64,000 bases of DNA from positions 62,001 through 126,000 of the forward strand of contig JAQXJB010000001.1 of NCBI GenBank assembly GCA_029008095.1, written 5' to 3'. Shown one piece after another: positions 54,616-63,002 of this stretch; position 1 is the first letter of the stretch; each line of letters begins with the position of its first letter. The notes below the pieces were generated by a model that did no database searches, was not told the origin of the DNA, and saw nothing but the letters and a program-made list of their open reading frames with translations. This stretch comes from Clostridiales bacterium (lineage in GTDB: Bacteria; Bacillota; Clostridia; Oscillospirales; Oscillospiraceae). A program made the position numbers and the translations under genes.

Positions 54616-55854
54616 TTACCACAGGCTCTCCGCCGCGCTTTTTCCTGCGGCATAGGCCGTTGACCAGGCTATCTGCAGGTTGAAGCCGCCCGTATAAGCG
54701 TCCACGTCTATGACCTCTCCGGCGAAATAAAGGCCGGGCATGACGCGGGACTCCATAGTGGAGGGCTTTATTTCTCCGGTGGCAACACCTCCGGAGGTTA
54801 TCACCGCCTCGTCCACCGGACGCTTGCCTGATATGCGGACGGTGAAATTCTTGAAAAGCCGCAGCAGGGTCTGCCGCTGCTCACGGGTCACGGAGTTCAC
54901 CTTGCTATGGGGATCGATACCCGAGCGCTCTATCAGCACCGGGATGAGCAGCCGGGGCGCGAGTCCGCCCAGCGCGTTGGCGAAGTCCTTATTGGCCTGC
55001 CCCGAAAAATCCCGCAGGATGCGGGCATCCAGAGCCTTTTCATCCAGAGCGGGCTTCAGGTCAAGGCTTATCCTATATTCTTCCCCGCTTTTGCGTCCCA
55101 TGTGGGCGCTGGCGGAAAGTATCAGCGGGCCGGTCACGCCAAAGTGAGTGAACTGCATCTCGCCAAAATCCTCAAAAAGCCTGCCGCTCACCGAGCCTGT
55201 AAGGGTCAGGCGCACATTGCGCAGGCTGAGCCCCTGCATAGCGGCGCAGAAAGCATCAGGAGACACCAGCGGCACCAGGGACGCCTCCGGCTCCACAATG
55301 CTGTGACCCATTGCTCCGGCAAGGGCATAACCCTCGCCGTTTGAGCCGGTCTTAGGATAGCTCATGCCGCCCGTGGCGAGTATCACCCTGCGGCAGCCTA
55401 TCTCACCCGCGGAGGTATGGACCCCGCAGACAGCTCCGTCCAAGGTTTTTATACCCGTTACCCGGCCTTTTATACGCTTTGCCCCAAGGCTCGCGCAGTA
55501 TTTGTCCAGAGCCTCGGCAATATCGGCAGCCCTGTCCGATACCGGAAACACGCGGTTGCCCCGCTCAGTCTTGAGCGGCACGCCAAGGCGTTCAAAGAAT
55601 TCCATAACGTCCGCAGGTGAAAAACCCTTCAGGGCGCTGAACATAAACTTACCGTTGCGGGTGATGTTTTTCATCACCTCGGCCTCGGAGCAGTTATTGC
55701 ACACATTGCAGCGACCCTTGCCAGTTATGCGCAGCTTAACGCCGGCACGGTCGTTTTTTTCAACTATAACGACCTCCGCTCCAAGCTCGGCGGCGGCTGC
55801 TGCCGCCATCAGGCCGGCGGCTCCGGCGCCTATGACGACTATATCAGCTTTCAT
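54616..55854 (-). CDS. BaiN/HI0933-like flavoprotein
   Basis: A 412-aa FAD-binding protein of the HI0933/YhiN family. The FAD site is GAGAAGLMAA (8-17); KLRITGKGRCNVCNNC, ILATGGMSYPKTGSNGEGY and VDAYTGGFNLQIAWSTAYAAG are the family marks. Some relatives act in bile-acid reduction, but that role should not be assumed. It overlaps the regulator gene by 11 bp and precedes cmk. Confidence 0.9.
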   Translation of the reverse strand: MKADIVVIGAGAAGLMAAAAAAELGAEVVIVEKNDRAGVKLRITGKGRCNVCNNCSEAEVMKNITRNGKFMFSALKGFSPADVMEFFERLGVPLKTERGNRVFPVSDRAADIAEALDKYCASLGAKRIKGRVTGIKTLDGAVCGVHTSAGEIGCRRVILATGGMSYPKTGSNGEGYALAGAMGHSIVEPEASLVPLVSPDAFCAAMQGLSLRNVRLTLTGSVSGRLFEDFGEMQFTHFGVTGPLILSASAHMGRKSGEEYRISLDLKPALDEKALDARILRDFSGQANKDFANALGGLAPRLLIPVLIERSGIDPHSKVNSVTREQRQTLLRLFKNFTVRISGKRPVDEAVITSGGVATGEIKPSTMESRVMPGLYFAGEVIDVDAYTGGFNLQIAWSTAYAAGKSAAESLW

Positions 55855-56707
55855 TTTTCACATAAACGTCGTACTCGTCCCAGACACGTTCCAGTTCGGC
55901 GAAGGTCTCGGAGAGATTCTCATGGGTCTCGCTGCCAACGGCCACTATAAGGGCGTTGAGCAGGCTGAGCGGGCCTACGAGAGAGTCAACGAAGGAGACC
56001 ATGTCGCTCTTGGCGAAAAGGCAGGTCTGAGCCTCCCGGGCGATCGGCGAGCTATCCGAATCTGTGATAGCGATAACGGAGGCTCCCATATCCCTGGCAA
56101 AGCGCACCGCCTTCACGGTACGTTTGGAATACCGCGGGAAACTGAGACCAATGAGCACATCGTTCTTGCCGATGCGCATGATCTGTTCCAGCAGCTCATT
56201 CGCGGAGTTCTGCTGAACCACCTTCACATTGGGCATCAGCAGATTGAAATAAAAGCCCATGAACATGGCCAGCGGTGCACTGGTGCGCGTGCCGATGATA
56301 TAGACATGCTCCGCGTTGACGATCTGCTCCACAGCAGAATCAAACATGCTCCGGTCCACGGCTTCCATCGTAAGCATTATTTTCTCCATATCAGACTGAA
56401 GCACGGCGGAAAATGTGTCCTTATCACCCATGACGGTCTTGGCAACTTCAATACGCTGTACGCTGGTAAGCCTGTTGCGTATCATTTCCTGAAGCGCGAG
56501 GCGCATCTCCGGGTAGCCCTCGAAGCCCAGCTCTGACGCAAAGCGAACCACCGTGGATTCACTGACGCCGGCGGTTTTGCCCAGCTTGGCAGCCGTCATA
56601 AACGCGGCCTTATCAAAGTTTTCTTCAATATATTTGGCGATCCTGTATTGACCTTTGGAAAAACCGCTCTTCTTTTCTTCGATGGCGGCAAGAATATCCT
56701 TTCCCAT
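55844..56707 (-). CDS. MurR/RpiR-family transcriptional regulator
   Basis: A 287-aa regulator with an amino-terminal RpiR helix-turn-helix (TAAKLGKTAGVSESTVVRFA) and a SIS sugar-phosphate-binding domain in about 125-255 (VYIIGTRTSAPLAMF, VLIGLSFPRYSKRTVKA, SVIAITDSDSSPIA). It probably responds to a phosphorylated sugar. It leads the operon with the flavoprotein, cmk and ispH-rpsA. Its promoter carries three TTGCAA sites that may be its own operator. Confidence 0.92.
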   Translation of the reverse strand: MGKDILAAIEEKKSGFSKGQYRIAKYIEENFDKAAFMTAAKLGKTAGVSESTVVRFASELGFEGYPEMRLALQEMIRNRLTSVQRIEVAKTVMGDKDTFSAVLQSDMEKIMLTMEAVDRSMFDSAVEQIVNAEHVYIIGTRTSAPLAMFMGFYFNLLMPNVKVVQQNSANELLEQIMRIGKNDVLIGLSFPRYSKRTVKAVRFARDMGASVIAITDSDSSPIAREAQTCLFAKSDMVSFVDSLVGPLSLLNALIVAVGSETHENLSETFAELERVWDEYDVYVKNES

Positions 56708-56752
56708 TCAAAATCACCCCTCCACACGCAATAAATGGGCGTTATATTGCAG

Positions 56753-56781
56753 ATTTTATTACAAAACCCGAAATTTTGCAA
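56753..56781 (-). promoter_or_regulatory. promoter of the RpiR-type regulator operon
   Basis: TTGCAA (56776-56781), 17-bp spacer and TAAAAT (56753-56758). Two more TTGCAA palindromes lie upstream at 56788-56793 and 56810-56815, two of the three followed by AAAT on the transcribed strand. Confidence 0.6.
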
Positions 56782-56815
56782 GAGATTTTGCAATTTTATT
56801 TTGTTTGCCTTGCAA

Positions 56816-56966
56816 ATTAACGAAAAGTATTGGCCAGTACCACACGGAGCATCGCTTGTGCGGAGCTCACACGCAGTCACTTCGAGGCGCGCCGCTAAAA
56901 TTCAAACCGTTTTCCCGTTTATTTACTTCTTTCCGTTCTTTTCCCTGTATCCACACATAATATTCC
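56816..56966. other. gap between divergent promoters
   Basis: About 150 bp between the regulator promoter and the molybdenum cofactor operon promoter. No gene, repeat or regulatory motif is recognised. Confidence 0.5.
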
Positions 56967-56995
56967 TTGAAAACCTACAAATCATGTGGTAAAAT
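56967..56995 (+). promoter_or_regulatory. promoter of the molybdenum cofactor operon
   Basis: TTGAAA (56967-56972), 17-bp spacer and TAAAAT (56990-56995). Transcription would start near 57003, giving a leader of about 200 nt before moeA. Confidence 0.75.
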
Positions 56996-57002
56996 AATTT
57001 AA

Positions 57003-57204
57003 TAAATTGCTTCAGCAGCACTTACTGATGTTCTGAGGCTTGCTTTTTAAGATGGGATAGTGTGCAAAATCACACTATAATTATCAAAAATTATCAAAAG
57101 CCCATCGCCTCGCCCTTCGGGCAACCGGCGATGATGGCAAAAATCCTCCATCCGGGAGGATTTTCAATGACTATTTGAGCGGTGCTGCCGCATGGAGGAT
57201 TGCT
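57003..57204 (+). promoter_or_regulatory. structured switch-like leader of moeA
   Basis: A closing stem GATGGG/CCCATC (57051-57056/57101-57106) encloses an 8-bp ATAGTGTG/CACACTAT hairpin (57057-57078) and an A-rich tract with a repeated AATTATCAAA. Next come a nested CATCGCC/GGCGATG hairpin (57103-57133), which competes for the closing stem, and a perfect 10-bp hairpin (57140-57164) with a short T-run. The left arm of that last hairpin, 57142-57151, is also a perfect 10-bp match to the moeA ribosome binding site at 57192-57201. Mutually exclusive pairing suggests a riboswitch-like control. A molybdenum cofactor ligand is inferred only from context. Confidence 0.6.
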
Positions 57205-58428
57205 ATGAGGATGAATGTAGCGGCCGACATGGCCGTCGAGCTTCTGTTGGGGCAGGAGGCAAAAAAATATACCGAAACACTGCGGCTTTGGGAGCTGGAG
57301 GGACGTATTCTGGCCGAGGATATCCGCGCGGCCATCTCCGTGCCCCCCTTTGACCGCTCTCCCTACGATGGCTACGCTCTTATGGCTGCCGACACTGCCG
57401 GAGCGAGCCGTGAGGCCCCCGCCGTGCTGAAAATAACCGAGGAGATACCCGCCGGACACGCCCCCACTATCCTCTTGACACCCGGCCATGCCGCCAAGAT
57501 ACTCACCGGCGCTCCCATCCCCGAGGGCTGCGACGCGACCATAAAATACGAGGATACCGAATTCACCGATACCGAGGTGCGAATTTTTGCTCCGCAGGAA
57601 GCGGGCAGCAATGTGGTGCGCGCAGGCGAGGATATCAAGGCCGGTGAGGTCATTCTCACCGCCGGAACTCTCGTTTCCGCGGCGGCTCTGGGTATACTCG
57701 CGGGTCAGGGAATAAGCGAAGCCACCGTATATAAAAAGCCCCGCATCGCAGTGATAAGCACGGGCAGCGAGCTCGCAGAGGCAGGTAAACCTCTGAAGCC
57801 CGCCCAAATATACAACAGCAACGTTTACACCCTCTCCGCCTACCTTCGCGCGATGGGCGCCGAGCCGGTGAACGGCGGCATAGTCCCCGATGACCCGGAC
57901 GCGATCTCCGCGCGCATCTCCGAGGCGCTGGAAACCTCCGACATGATAATCACCACCGGCGGAGCCTCCGTGGGAGACTACGATTGGGCATACCGCGTGA
58001 GCGAAATGATGGGCGCGGAGATACTCTTCTGGAAAGCCGACTTCAAGCCCGGCGGAGCCATGTGCGCCGCCGTTCTGAACGGCAAGCTCATACTCTGTCT
58101 CTCCGGCAATCCCGGCGCGGCAGTCATCGGCCTGCTTCGCGTGGGCATGCCCTATGTCCGCAAGCTTTGCGGACACAGGACAGTCATGCACGAGCGGCTG
58201 AACGTTATCATGAAGGATAGCTTTGGCAAAAAAAGTCCCAGGCTGCGTCTTGTCCGGGGACGGCTTGAGATAAAGGACGGCGTTGCCTATTTCGTCCACA
58301 GCGACGGTCAGGGCAACGGCGTGATCTCCTCCCTTATGGGCTGCGACCTGCTGGCTGAGATACCTGCCGGAACCGGCCGGGTTCAGGACGGCCAGATACT
58401 CAGCGCCATTCGAGTACCTTCTAATTAA
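57205..58428 (+). CDS. moeA: molybdopterin molybdenumtransferase MoeA
   Basis: MoeA (407 aa) inserts molybdate into adenylylated molybdopterin. Family blocks are SVPPFDRSPYDGYALMAADT, GDATIKYEDTE-like GCDATIKYEDTEF, ISTGSEL, TTGGASVGDYDW and LSGNPGAAVIGL. Start at MRMNVAADM, 6 nt after GGAGG. It is the first of four cofactor genes on the plus strand. A close relative using tungsten cannot be excluded. Confidence 0.95.
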   Translation: MRMNVAADMAVELLLGQEAKKYTETLRLWELEGRILAEDIRAAISVPPFDRSPYDGYALMAADTAGASREAPAVLKITEEIPAGHAPTILLTPGHAAKILTGAPIPEGCDATIKYEDTEFTDTEVRIFAPQEAGSNVVRAGEDIKAGEVILTAGTLVSAAALGILAGQGISEATVYKKPRIAVISTGSELAEAGKPLKPAQIYNSNVYTLSAYLRAMGAEPVNGGIVPDDPDAISARISEALETSDMIITTGGASVGDYDWAYRVSEMMGAEILFWKADFKPGGAMCAAVLNGKLILCLSGNPGAAVIGLLRVGMPYVRKLCGHRTVMHERLNVIMKDSFGKKSPRLRLVRGRLEIKDGVAYFVHSDGQGNGVISSLMGCDLLAEIPAGTGRVQDGQILSAIRVPSN

Positions 58429-58449
58429 TACACCGAAAGGGTGAGTCCT

Positions 58450-59394
58450 GTGAAGGATGCCTTTGGAAGAAAAATAACATACCTGCGTATCTCCGTCACC
58501 GATCTCTGTAATCTGCGCTGCGTATACTGTATGCCCGAAAATGGCGTGGAAAAACGCTGCCACAGCGACATAATGAGCATTGAGGAGATCATCACTGCCG
58601 TTGAGGCCTCCGCCGACTGCGGCATCACCAAGGTTCGCATAACCGGCGGCGAGCCCCTGGTGCGCAGAGGTATCATCGATATCTGCCGTGGAGTTGGCAG
58701 GATACCCGGCATAGAAGAAATATGCATCACCACCAACGGCGTACTGCTGCCGAAATACGCCTCCCAACTCCGTGACGCGGGCGTTTCCCGCCTGAACATC
58801 AGTCTGGACACCCTGAACCCGGATAAATACGCCCAGCTTACCCGTATTGGACGTCTTGAGGACGCTCTGGCGGGGCTTGAGGCCGCTGAAAAGGCGGGCT
58901 TCACGGGCACAAAGATAAACGCCGTGCTCATCGGCGGCGTGAACAGTGACGAGCTCGGCGAGCTTGTCGGCCTTACCCGGGACAGGGACATAGAGTTCCG
59001 CTTCATAGAGCTGATGCCCATTGGCGAGTGCGCCGACTGGGACAAGGCGCGCTTCATTCCCGGCCAGTCCGTTTTAGACGCTGTTCCCGAGCTGGTGGAG
59101 GATGGCATGAGCGGCGTTTCCCGCATGTACCGGGTTCCCGGCTGGAAGGGCCGTGTTGGTCTCATAGATCCCATCAGCCATCGCTTCTGTGACCGGTGCA
59201 ACCGCATACGCATCACCGCCGACGGCAAGATAAAGCCCTGTCTCCACTCCTCGGGCGAGTTCAATCTGCGTGGTCTCGACCGCGACGGAATGGCGGAGGT
59301 CATACGGCTCGCCATCGAAAGCAAGCCCGGCCGCCACATGCTTGAGGAGCGCAGCAGCGAGAGTATACGCAACATGAACGAGATAGGAGGCTGA
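58450..59394 (+). CDS. moaA: GTP 3',8-cyclase MoaA
   Basis: MoaA (314 aa) is the radical SAM enzyme for the first step of molybdenum cofactor synthesis. The amino-terminal cluster ligands are Cys20, Cys24 and Cys27 (CNLRCVYC), the second cluster is C-x2-C-x13-C in FCDRCNRIRITADGKIKPC, and the protein ends in the catalytically needed GG. I choose the second GTG (58450), 9 nt after AAAGG; the GTG at 58441 abuts that site. Confidence 0.95.
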   Translation: MKDAFGRKITYLRISVTDLCNLRCVYCMPENGVEKRCHSDIMSIEEIITAVEASADCGITKVRITGGEPLVRRGIIDICRGVGRIPGIEEICITTNGVLLPKYASQLRDAGVSRLNISLDTLNPDKYAQLTRIGRLEDALAGLEAAEKAGFTGTKINAVLIGGVNSDELGELVGLTRDRDIEFRFIELMPIGECADWDKARFIPGQSVLDAVPELVEDGMSGVSRMYRVPGWKGRVGLIDPISHRFCDRCNRIRITADGKIKPCLHSSGEFNLRGLDRDGMAEVIRLAIESKPGRHMLEERSSESIRNMNEIGG

Positions 59395-59398
59395 GCGC

Positions 59399-59884
59399 AT
59401 GGCTGAATTTACGCATTTCAATGAGGAAGGCCGCGCCAGAATGGTGGACGTGAGCGCAAAGGAACAGACCCTTCGCATAGCCGCCGCCAAGGGCGAGGTA
59501 CATCTGAATCCCGAGACCTATGACATGGTCAAGGGCGGCAAAATGAAGAAGGGCGACGTGCTCGCCGTGGCTCAGGTGGCGGGCATTATGGCAGCCAAGA
59601 AGAACTGGGAGCTGATCCCCATGTGCCATCCCATCGCTCTCACCGGCGTCGACATCGCCTACGAGCTGGACGACGCGGAGCACATCATCCACATCCGCGC
59701 CACAGCCCGCTGCAAGGGCGAGACCGGCGTGGAGATGGAAGCCCTGACCGCCGCATCCGTCGCGGCTCTTACGATCTACGATATGTGCAAAGCCGTACAG
59801 CGTGATATTCTTATCACCAACATTTGCCTGCTGAGCAAGTCCGGCGGCAAGAGCGGCGATTTCGTCAACAGTCACTTTGAATAA
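59399..59884 (+). CDS. moaC: cyclic pyranopterin monophosphate synthase MoaC
   Basis: MoaC (161 aa) converts the MoaA product to cyclic pyranopterin monophosphate. The start FTHFNEEGRARMVDVSAK, the MCHPIALTGVDI block and CKGETGVEMEALTAASVAAL with ALTIYDMCKA are diagnostic. It begins 4 bp after moaA. Confidence 0.97.
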   Translation: MAEFTHFNEEGRARMVDVSAKEQTLRIAAAKGEVHLNPETYDMVKGGKMKKGDVLAVAQVAGIMAAKKNWELIPMCHPIALTGVDIAYELDDAEHIIHIRATARCKGETGVEMEALTAASVAALTIYDMCKAVQRDILITNICLLSKSGGKSGDFVNSHFE

Positions 59885-59899
59885 AAGGAGTTTTGCAAA

Positions 59900-60397
59900 A
59901 TGTATACCGCAGCAGTTATAACCGTAAGTGATAAAGGCTCCGCCGGCCTGCGTGAGGACACCGGCGGCCCTCTGGTTTGCAGCATGCTCAAAGAGGCGGG
60001 CTATGACGTGGTCTACACCTCCATCATTCCCGATGAGCAGGAGCAGATAAGCGCCGAGCTTGTCAAGACCGCCGACGAGCTGGACATTGCCCTCACCGTG
60101 ACCACCGGCGGCACCGGCTTCTCCCCCCGGGACGTTACCCCCGAGGCCACCATTGCCGTCTGCCAGCGCATGACCCCCGGCATCCCTGAGGCAATGCGCT
60201 GGGAAAGCCTGAAAATAACCAACCGCGCCATGCTCTCCCGCGCTCAGGCGGGCATACGCGGCAGGACCCTCATTGTCAACCTTCCCGGCAGCCCCAAGGC
60301 CATACGGGAAAACTTTGCCGCCGTTCTCCCCGCTCTCGACCACGGTCTTGAGATGCTTCGCGGCGCAAAGCGTGACTGCGCCGACGACGCGAAGTGA
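59900..60397 (+). CDS. mogA: molybdopterin adenylyltransferase, MogA/MoaB family
   Basis: A 165-aa MogA/MoaB-type protein that adenylylates molybdopterin before MoeA acts. Key blocks are ITVSDKGSAGLREDTGGP, VTTGGTGFSPRDVTPEAT and IVNLPGSPKAIRENF. It ends the cofactor operon; moaD, moaE and molybdate transporter genes are not in the window. Confidence 0.93.
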   Translation: MYTAAVITVSDKGSAGLREDTGGPLVCSMLKEAGYDVVYTSIIPDEQEQISAELVKTADELDIALTVTTGGTGFSPRDVTPEATIAVCQRMTPGIPEAMRWESLKITNRAMLSRAQAGIRGRTLIVNLPGSPKAIRENFAAVLPALDHGLEMLRGAKRDCADDAK

Positions 60398-60426
60398 GAA
60401 TTCGAAGTACGTTCCGAATATGCATG

Positions 60427-60463
60427 AATTGCCCGGCAATATCAATATCTGCCGGGCAATTTT
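60427..60463 (+). terminator. terminator of the molybdenum cofactor operon
   Basis: A perfect 12-bp AATTGCCCGGCA/TGCCGGGCAATT stem with an 11-nt loop and a four-T run. Confidence 0.8.
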
Positions 60464-60493
60464 CATTGTGTTAAATCCAGCCGCATAATATTC

Positions 60494-60523
60494 TTGCAAT
60501 CACCATTGTATTGGTAGTATAAT
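60494..60523 (+). promoter_or_regulatory. promoter of the epimerase-like gene
   Basis: TTGCAA (60494-60499), 18-bp spacer and perfect TATAAT (60518-60523), about 37 bp before the start codon. Confidence 0.7.
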
Positions 60524-60559
60524 AATCAAAAATCAGCCTTACTGAATGGAGGAAACACA

Positions 60560-61474
60560 ATGTATAAAATACTCGTACTTGGCGGCAGCTATTTCATGGG
60601 CCGCGTATTCAATATTCTGGCCTCCCGCACGGGAGATTACAGCATCCGCGTCATCAACCGCGGCCGCTACGCCCTGAACCTTGAAAACGTGGTCGAAATG
60701 CACTTCGACCGCCACAACACCGGCATGATCCGCGGCATCGTTCCCGCCGACACCTTTGACGCCATCATAGACTTCTGCGCCTACGAGCCCGGCGACATTT
60801 CCGGCTTCGTGAGCAATATGCTCACCAAGACCCACCAGTACATATATGTCAGCACCGCCAGCGTATACGACCCCTACGCTCCCGCCCCCGTGGACGAGCT
60901 GTCCCCCGTGGCCACCCGCTTCGGAACTGACGAGAACTCCGTTTATGTGCAGAAGAAGCTGAAGCTGGAGGAGGAGCTGAAGTACGTCTGCTCCAACACC
61001 CCCGGTATGGCATATACCATTCTGCGTCCCACCTTCGTTTACGGTCCCTTCAATTACGCCCCCCGCGAGCCCATGTACTTCAATAATATTATAAACGGCG
61101 TCGCCACGCCCCATCCTACCGATGCGGCTGCAAAGTTCCAGTTTGTCTACGTCAAGGACATTGCCCGTATGATAATGGCCGCCATCGGCAACAGCAAGGC
61201 ATACGACCAGGTGTTCAATCTGGCCGCTCCGGAGGAGCTCGACTATGACAGCTTCCTGGCTGAGCTTGAGAAGGCCAACGGCGGCAAGGTGGAGACCATC
61301 CCCATGAGCTGCGCCGAGATCGTCGAGAAGCAGATACCCCTTCCCTTCCCCCTGCAGCACGACGAGCTTTGCGACGGCAGCAAGATAACCCGCGCCCTTG
61401 GCGTGGAGTACACCCCCTTCAGCAATGCCTTCAAAGAGACCTACGACATCTATATGAAAGCCATGCGGCGCTGA
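60560..61474 (+). CDS. NAD-dependent epimerase/dehydratase family protein
   Basis: A 304-aa extended short-chain dehydrogenase. The nucleotide loop GGSYFMG is near the start, IIDFCAYEPGD and YVSTASVYD mark the core, and the catalytic Tyr-x3-Lys appears as YVQKK. VYGPFNYAPRE and a late VKDIARMIMAAIG block fit nucleotide-sugar or flavonoid-type members. The substrate is unknown. GGAGG site before ATG. Confidence 0.88.
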   Translation: MYKILVLGGSYFMGRVFNILASRTGDYSIRVINRGRYALNLENVVEMHFDRHNTGMIRGIVPADTFDAIIDFCAYEPGDISGFVSNMLTKTHQYIYVSTASVYDPYAPAPVDELSPVATRFGTDENSVYVQKKLKLEEELKYVCSNTPGMAYTILRPTFVYGPFNYAPREPMYFNNIINGVATPHPTDAAAKFQFVYVKDIARMIMAAIGNSKAYDQVFNLAAPEELDYDSFLAELEKANGGKVETIPMSCAEIVEKQIPLPFPLQHDELCDGSKITRALGVEYTPFSNAFKETYDIYMKAMRR

Positions 61475-61507
61475 TATTAGATATTAAAAGATTTTCACAA
61501 AACATAG

Positions 61508-61536
61508 TTGAATTGTAGTTTTGTCTATGATAGACT
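61508..61536 (+). promoter_or_regulatory. possible promoter of the SDR gene
   Basis: TTGAAT (61508-61513), 17-bp spacer and TAGACT (61531-61536). Each box has four of six consensus positions, so support is moderate. Confidence 0.4.
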
Positions 61537-61573
61537 TGTTACATCTATTTAATATCGAAGAAGGAGATTTACT

Positions 61574-62599
61574 ATGAAAGATTTCGCAGGAAAAGTTGCA
61601 TTCATCACCGGCGGCGCTTCCGGCGCCGGCCTCGGCTATGCCCAGATCTTCTCTGAGGCAGGCATGAAGGTAGTAATTGCCGATGCCCGCCAGGATCATC
61701 TGGACGAGGCAATGGCCTATTTCAAGGACAAGAACGCTGACGTTCACGCCATCAAGCTGGACGTTACCGACAGAGCAGCCTTCGCTGCCGCCGCTGACGA
61801 GACCGAAAAGGTATACGGCGTGCCTGATCTTCTCATTCTCAACGCAGGCGTCAACGTTTTCGGCCCCGCTGAGGCGTCCACCTACGATGACTTTGACTGG
61901 GTCGGCGGCGTTGTCTACGGCGGCACCGTAAACGGTCTTGTCACCTTCGTTCCCCGCATGATCAAGGCAGGCCCCGGCCGCCACATTGCTGCCACCGTTT
62001 CCTGGGGCGCATTCGGCGCCGGCCCCTCCACCGCTCCCTATTCCGCAGCCAAGGCCGCTCAGCTCAACCTGATGGAGAGCTATTGGATGGCTCTGAAGCC
62101 CTACGGTATCGGCGTGAGCGCCATCGTTCCCGCAAACATCCGCTCCAAGATCTACGAGGCGGCTATCCAGGGCCGTCCCGAACAGTACGGCAACACCGGC
62201 TATAACGTTTCCGAGGACACTCAGAAGCTCCTTGCCGGTATCCACGCCAACGGTATGGATCCCCGCGTTCTCGCAGACTGGCTCAAGAAGGGCATTGAGA
62301 ACGAGGTATTCCTCGTTGTTCCCTATGAGCACGGCACCCGCATGGTGGAGCTGGCTCTCGAGCGCTTCAAATATTACACCACTCCCGAAGGCATCAAGGC
62401 ATGGGAGGCCAAGAAGGCCGCTCCCCCCACCGAGGAGGAGATGATGCACAACGCGGAGCGCGAGGGCTACACATTCGACCCCAGCAAGAAGGGCAACGGC
62501 CCCGCTCCCGCCCCCGGCGCACCCATGAAGGACGTGGGCTTCGGCAAGGCCCGCGGTGACATTGATTGGGTAGACGCGGCAAAGAAGTTCAAAGACTGA
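61574..62599 (+). CDS. short-chain dehydrogenase/reductase with extended carboxyl end
   Basis: A 341-aa classical SDR. The cofactor loop is TGGASGAGLG (13-22), the NAG motif is LNAGVN, and the catalytic Ser and Tyr-x3-Lys lie in AATVSWGAFGAG and YSAAKAAQ. About 90 residues follow the normal 250-residue SDR core, including a lysine- and proline-rich end (KKGNGPAPAPGAPMKD), which is unusual. The substrate is unknown. It has an AAGGAG site and ends at a hairpin. Confidence 0.9.
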   Translation: MKDFAGKVAFITGGASGAGLGYAQIFSEAGMKVVIADARQDHLDEAMAYFKDKNADVHAIKLDVTDRAAFAAAADETEKVYGVPDLLILNAGVNVFGPAEASTYDDFDWVGGVVYGGTVNGLVTFVPRMIKAGPGRHIAATVSWGAFGAGPSTAPYSAAKAAQLNLMESYWMALKPYGIGVSAIVPANIRSKIYEAAIQGRPEQYGNTGYNVSEDTQKLLAGIHANGMDPRVLADWLKKGIENEVFLVVPYEHGTRMVELALERFKYYTTPEGIKAWEAKKAAPPTEEEMMHNAEREGYTFDPSKKGNGPAPAPGAPMKDVGFGKARGDIDWVDAAKKFKD

Positions 62600-62611
62600 T
62601 ATAAAGGATTT

Positions 62612-62640
62612 ATCCCGGGAACGCTTGGCGTTCCCGGGAT
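62612..62640 (+). terminator. hairpin after the SDR gene
   Basis: A perfect 13-bp ATCCCGGGAACGC stem with a TTG loop, 12 bp after the stop codon. Only a weak T-run follows. The remaining bases to 62749 show nothing recognised. Confidence 0.65.
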
Positions 62641-62749
62641 GCTTTCAGTAATTCAATTTCTCCTTGCATGATTGCTTCAGGCCAAATGCAATGCAGCGCT
62701 TCATCTGCAAATGGACTACTCGGCCAAATTACATTGAATATAGTATAAG

Positions 62750-62787
62750 AAAAATCGACAAGCCCCTGACGGTGCTTGTCGATTTTT
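62750..62787 (-). terminator. terminator of the tRNA cluster
   Basis: A perfect 14-bp stem (AAAAATCGACAAGC and partner) with a 10-nt loop. Its first base pair touches the CCA end of tRNA-Val, so the tRNA runs straight into the terminator. Confidence 0.88.
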
Positions 62788-62863
62788 GGTGGAGACTGGC
62801 GGGCTCGAACCGTCGACCTCATGCGTGTGAAGCATGCGCTCTAACCAGCTGAGCTAAGCCTCC
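62787..62863 (-). tRNA. tRNA-Val (anticodon CAC)
   Basis: A 77-nt tRNA with encoded CCA. Acceptor GGAGGCT pairs with AGTCTCC, the anticodon stem CATGC/GCATG encloses TTCACAC, giving CAC, and the T-loop is GTTCGAGCC. Confidence 0.95.
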
Positions 62864-62881
62864 GAAATAATGTTGAACTAA

Positions 62882-62914
62882 ATCCGGTGAACATCGACAA
62901 GATGTCCACCGGAT
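62882..62914 (-). terminator. hairpin between tRNA-Glu and tRNA-Val
   Basis: ATCCGGTG/CACCGGAT (8 bp) extended by ACATC/GATGT with one mismatch. It begins 2 bp after the tRNA-Glu CCA end and resembles a terminator or processing hairpin. Confidence 0.5.
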
Positions 62915-62915
62915 G

Positions 62916-62990
62916 TGGTGACCCGTACGGGACTCGAACCCATGTTACCGCCGTGAAAGGGCGGTGTCTTAACCACTTGACCAACGGGCC
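62916..62990 (-). tRNA. tRNA-Glu (anticodon TTC)
   Basis: A 75-nt tRNA with encoded CCA. Acceptor GGCCCGT pairs with ACGGGTC (one G-U), the anticodon loop CTTTCAC gives TTC, and the T-loop is GTTCGAGTC. Confidence 0.96.
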
Positions 62991-63002
62991 ATCTATTTAA
63001 AA

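Noticed and set aside
54616..55854. Bile-acid reductase function for the BaiN-like flavoprotein
   Set aside because: The family is widespread and mostly uncharacterised; no other bile-acid genes are nearby.
57003..57204. Firm assignment as the known Moco riboswitch
   Set aside because: The gene context fits, but I could not match the conserved core from memory; it is listed only as a switch-like leader.
57094..58767. Long open frame on the minus strand opposite moeA and the start of moaA
   Set aside because: The plus-strand MoeA and MoaA have complete motifs, ribosome binding sites and operon spacing; the antisense product has no recognisable domain.
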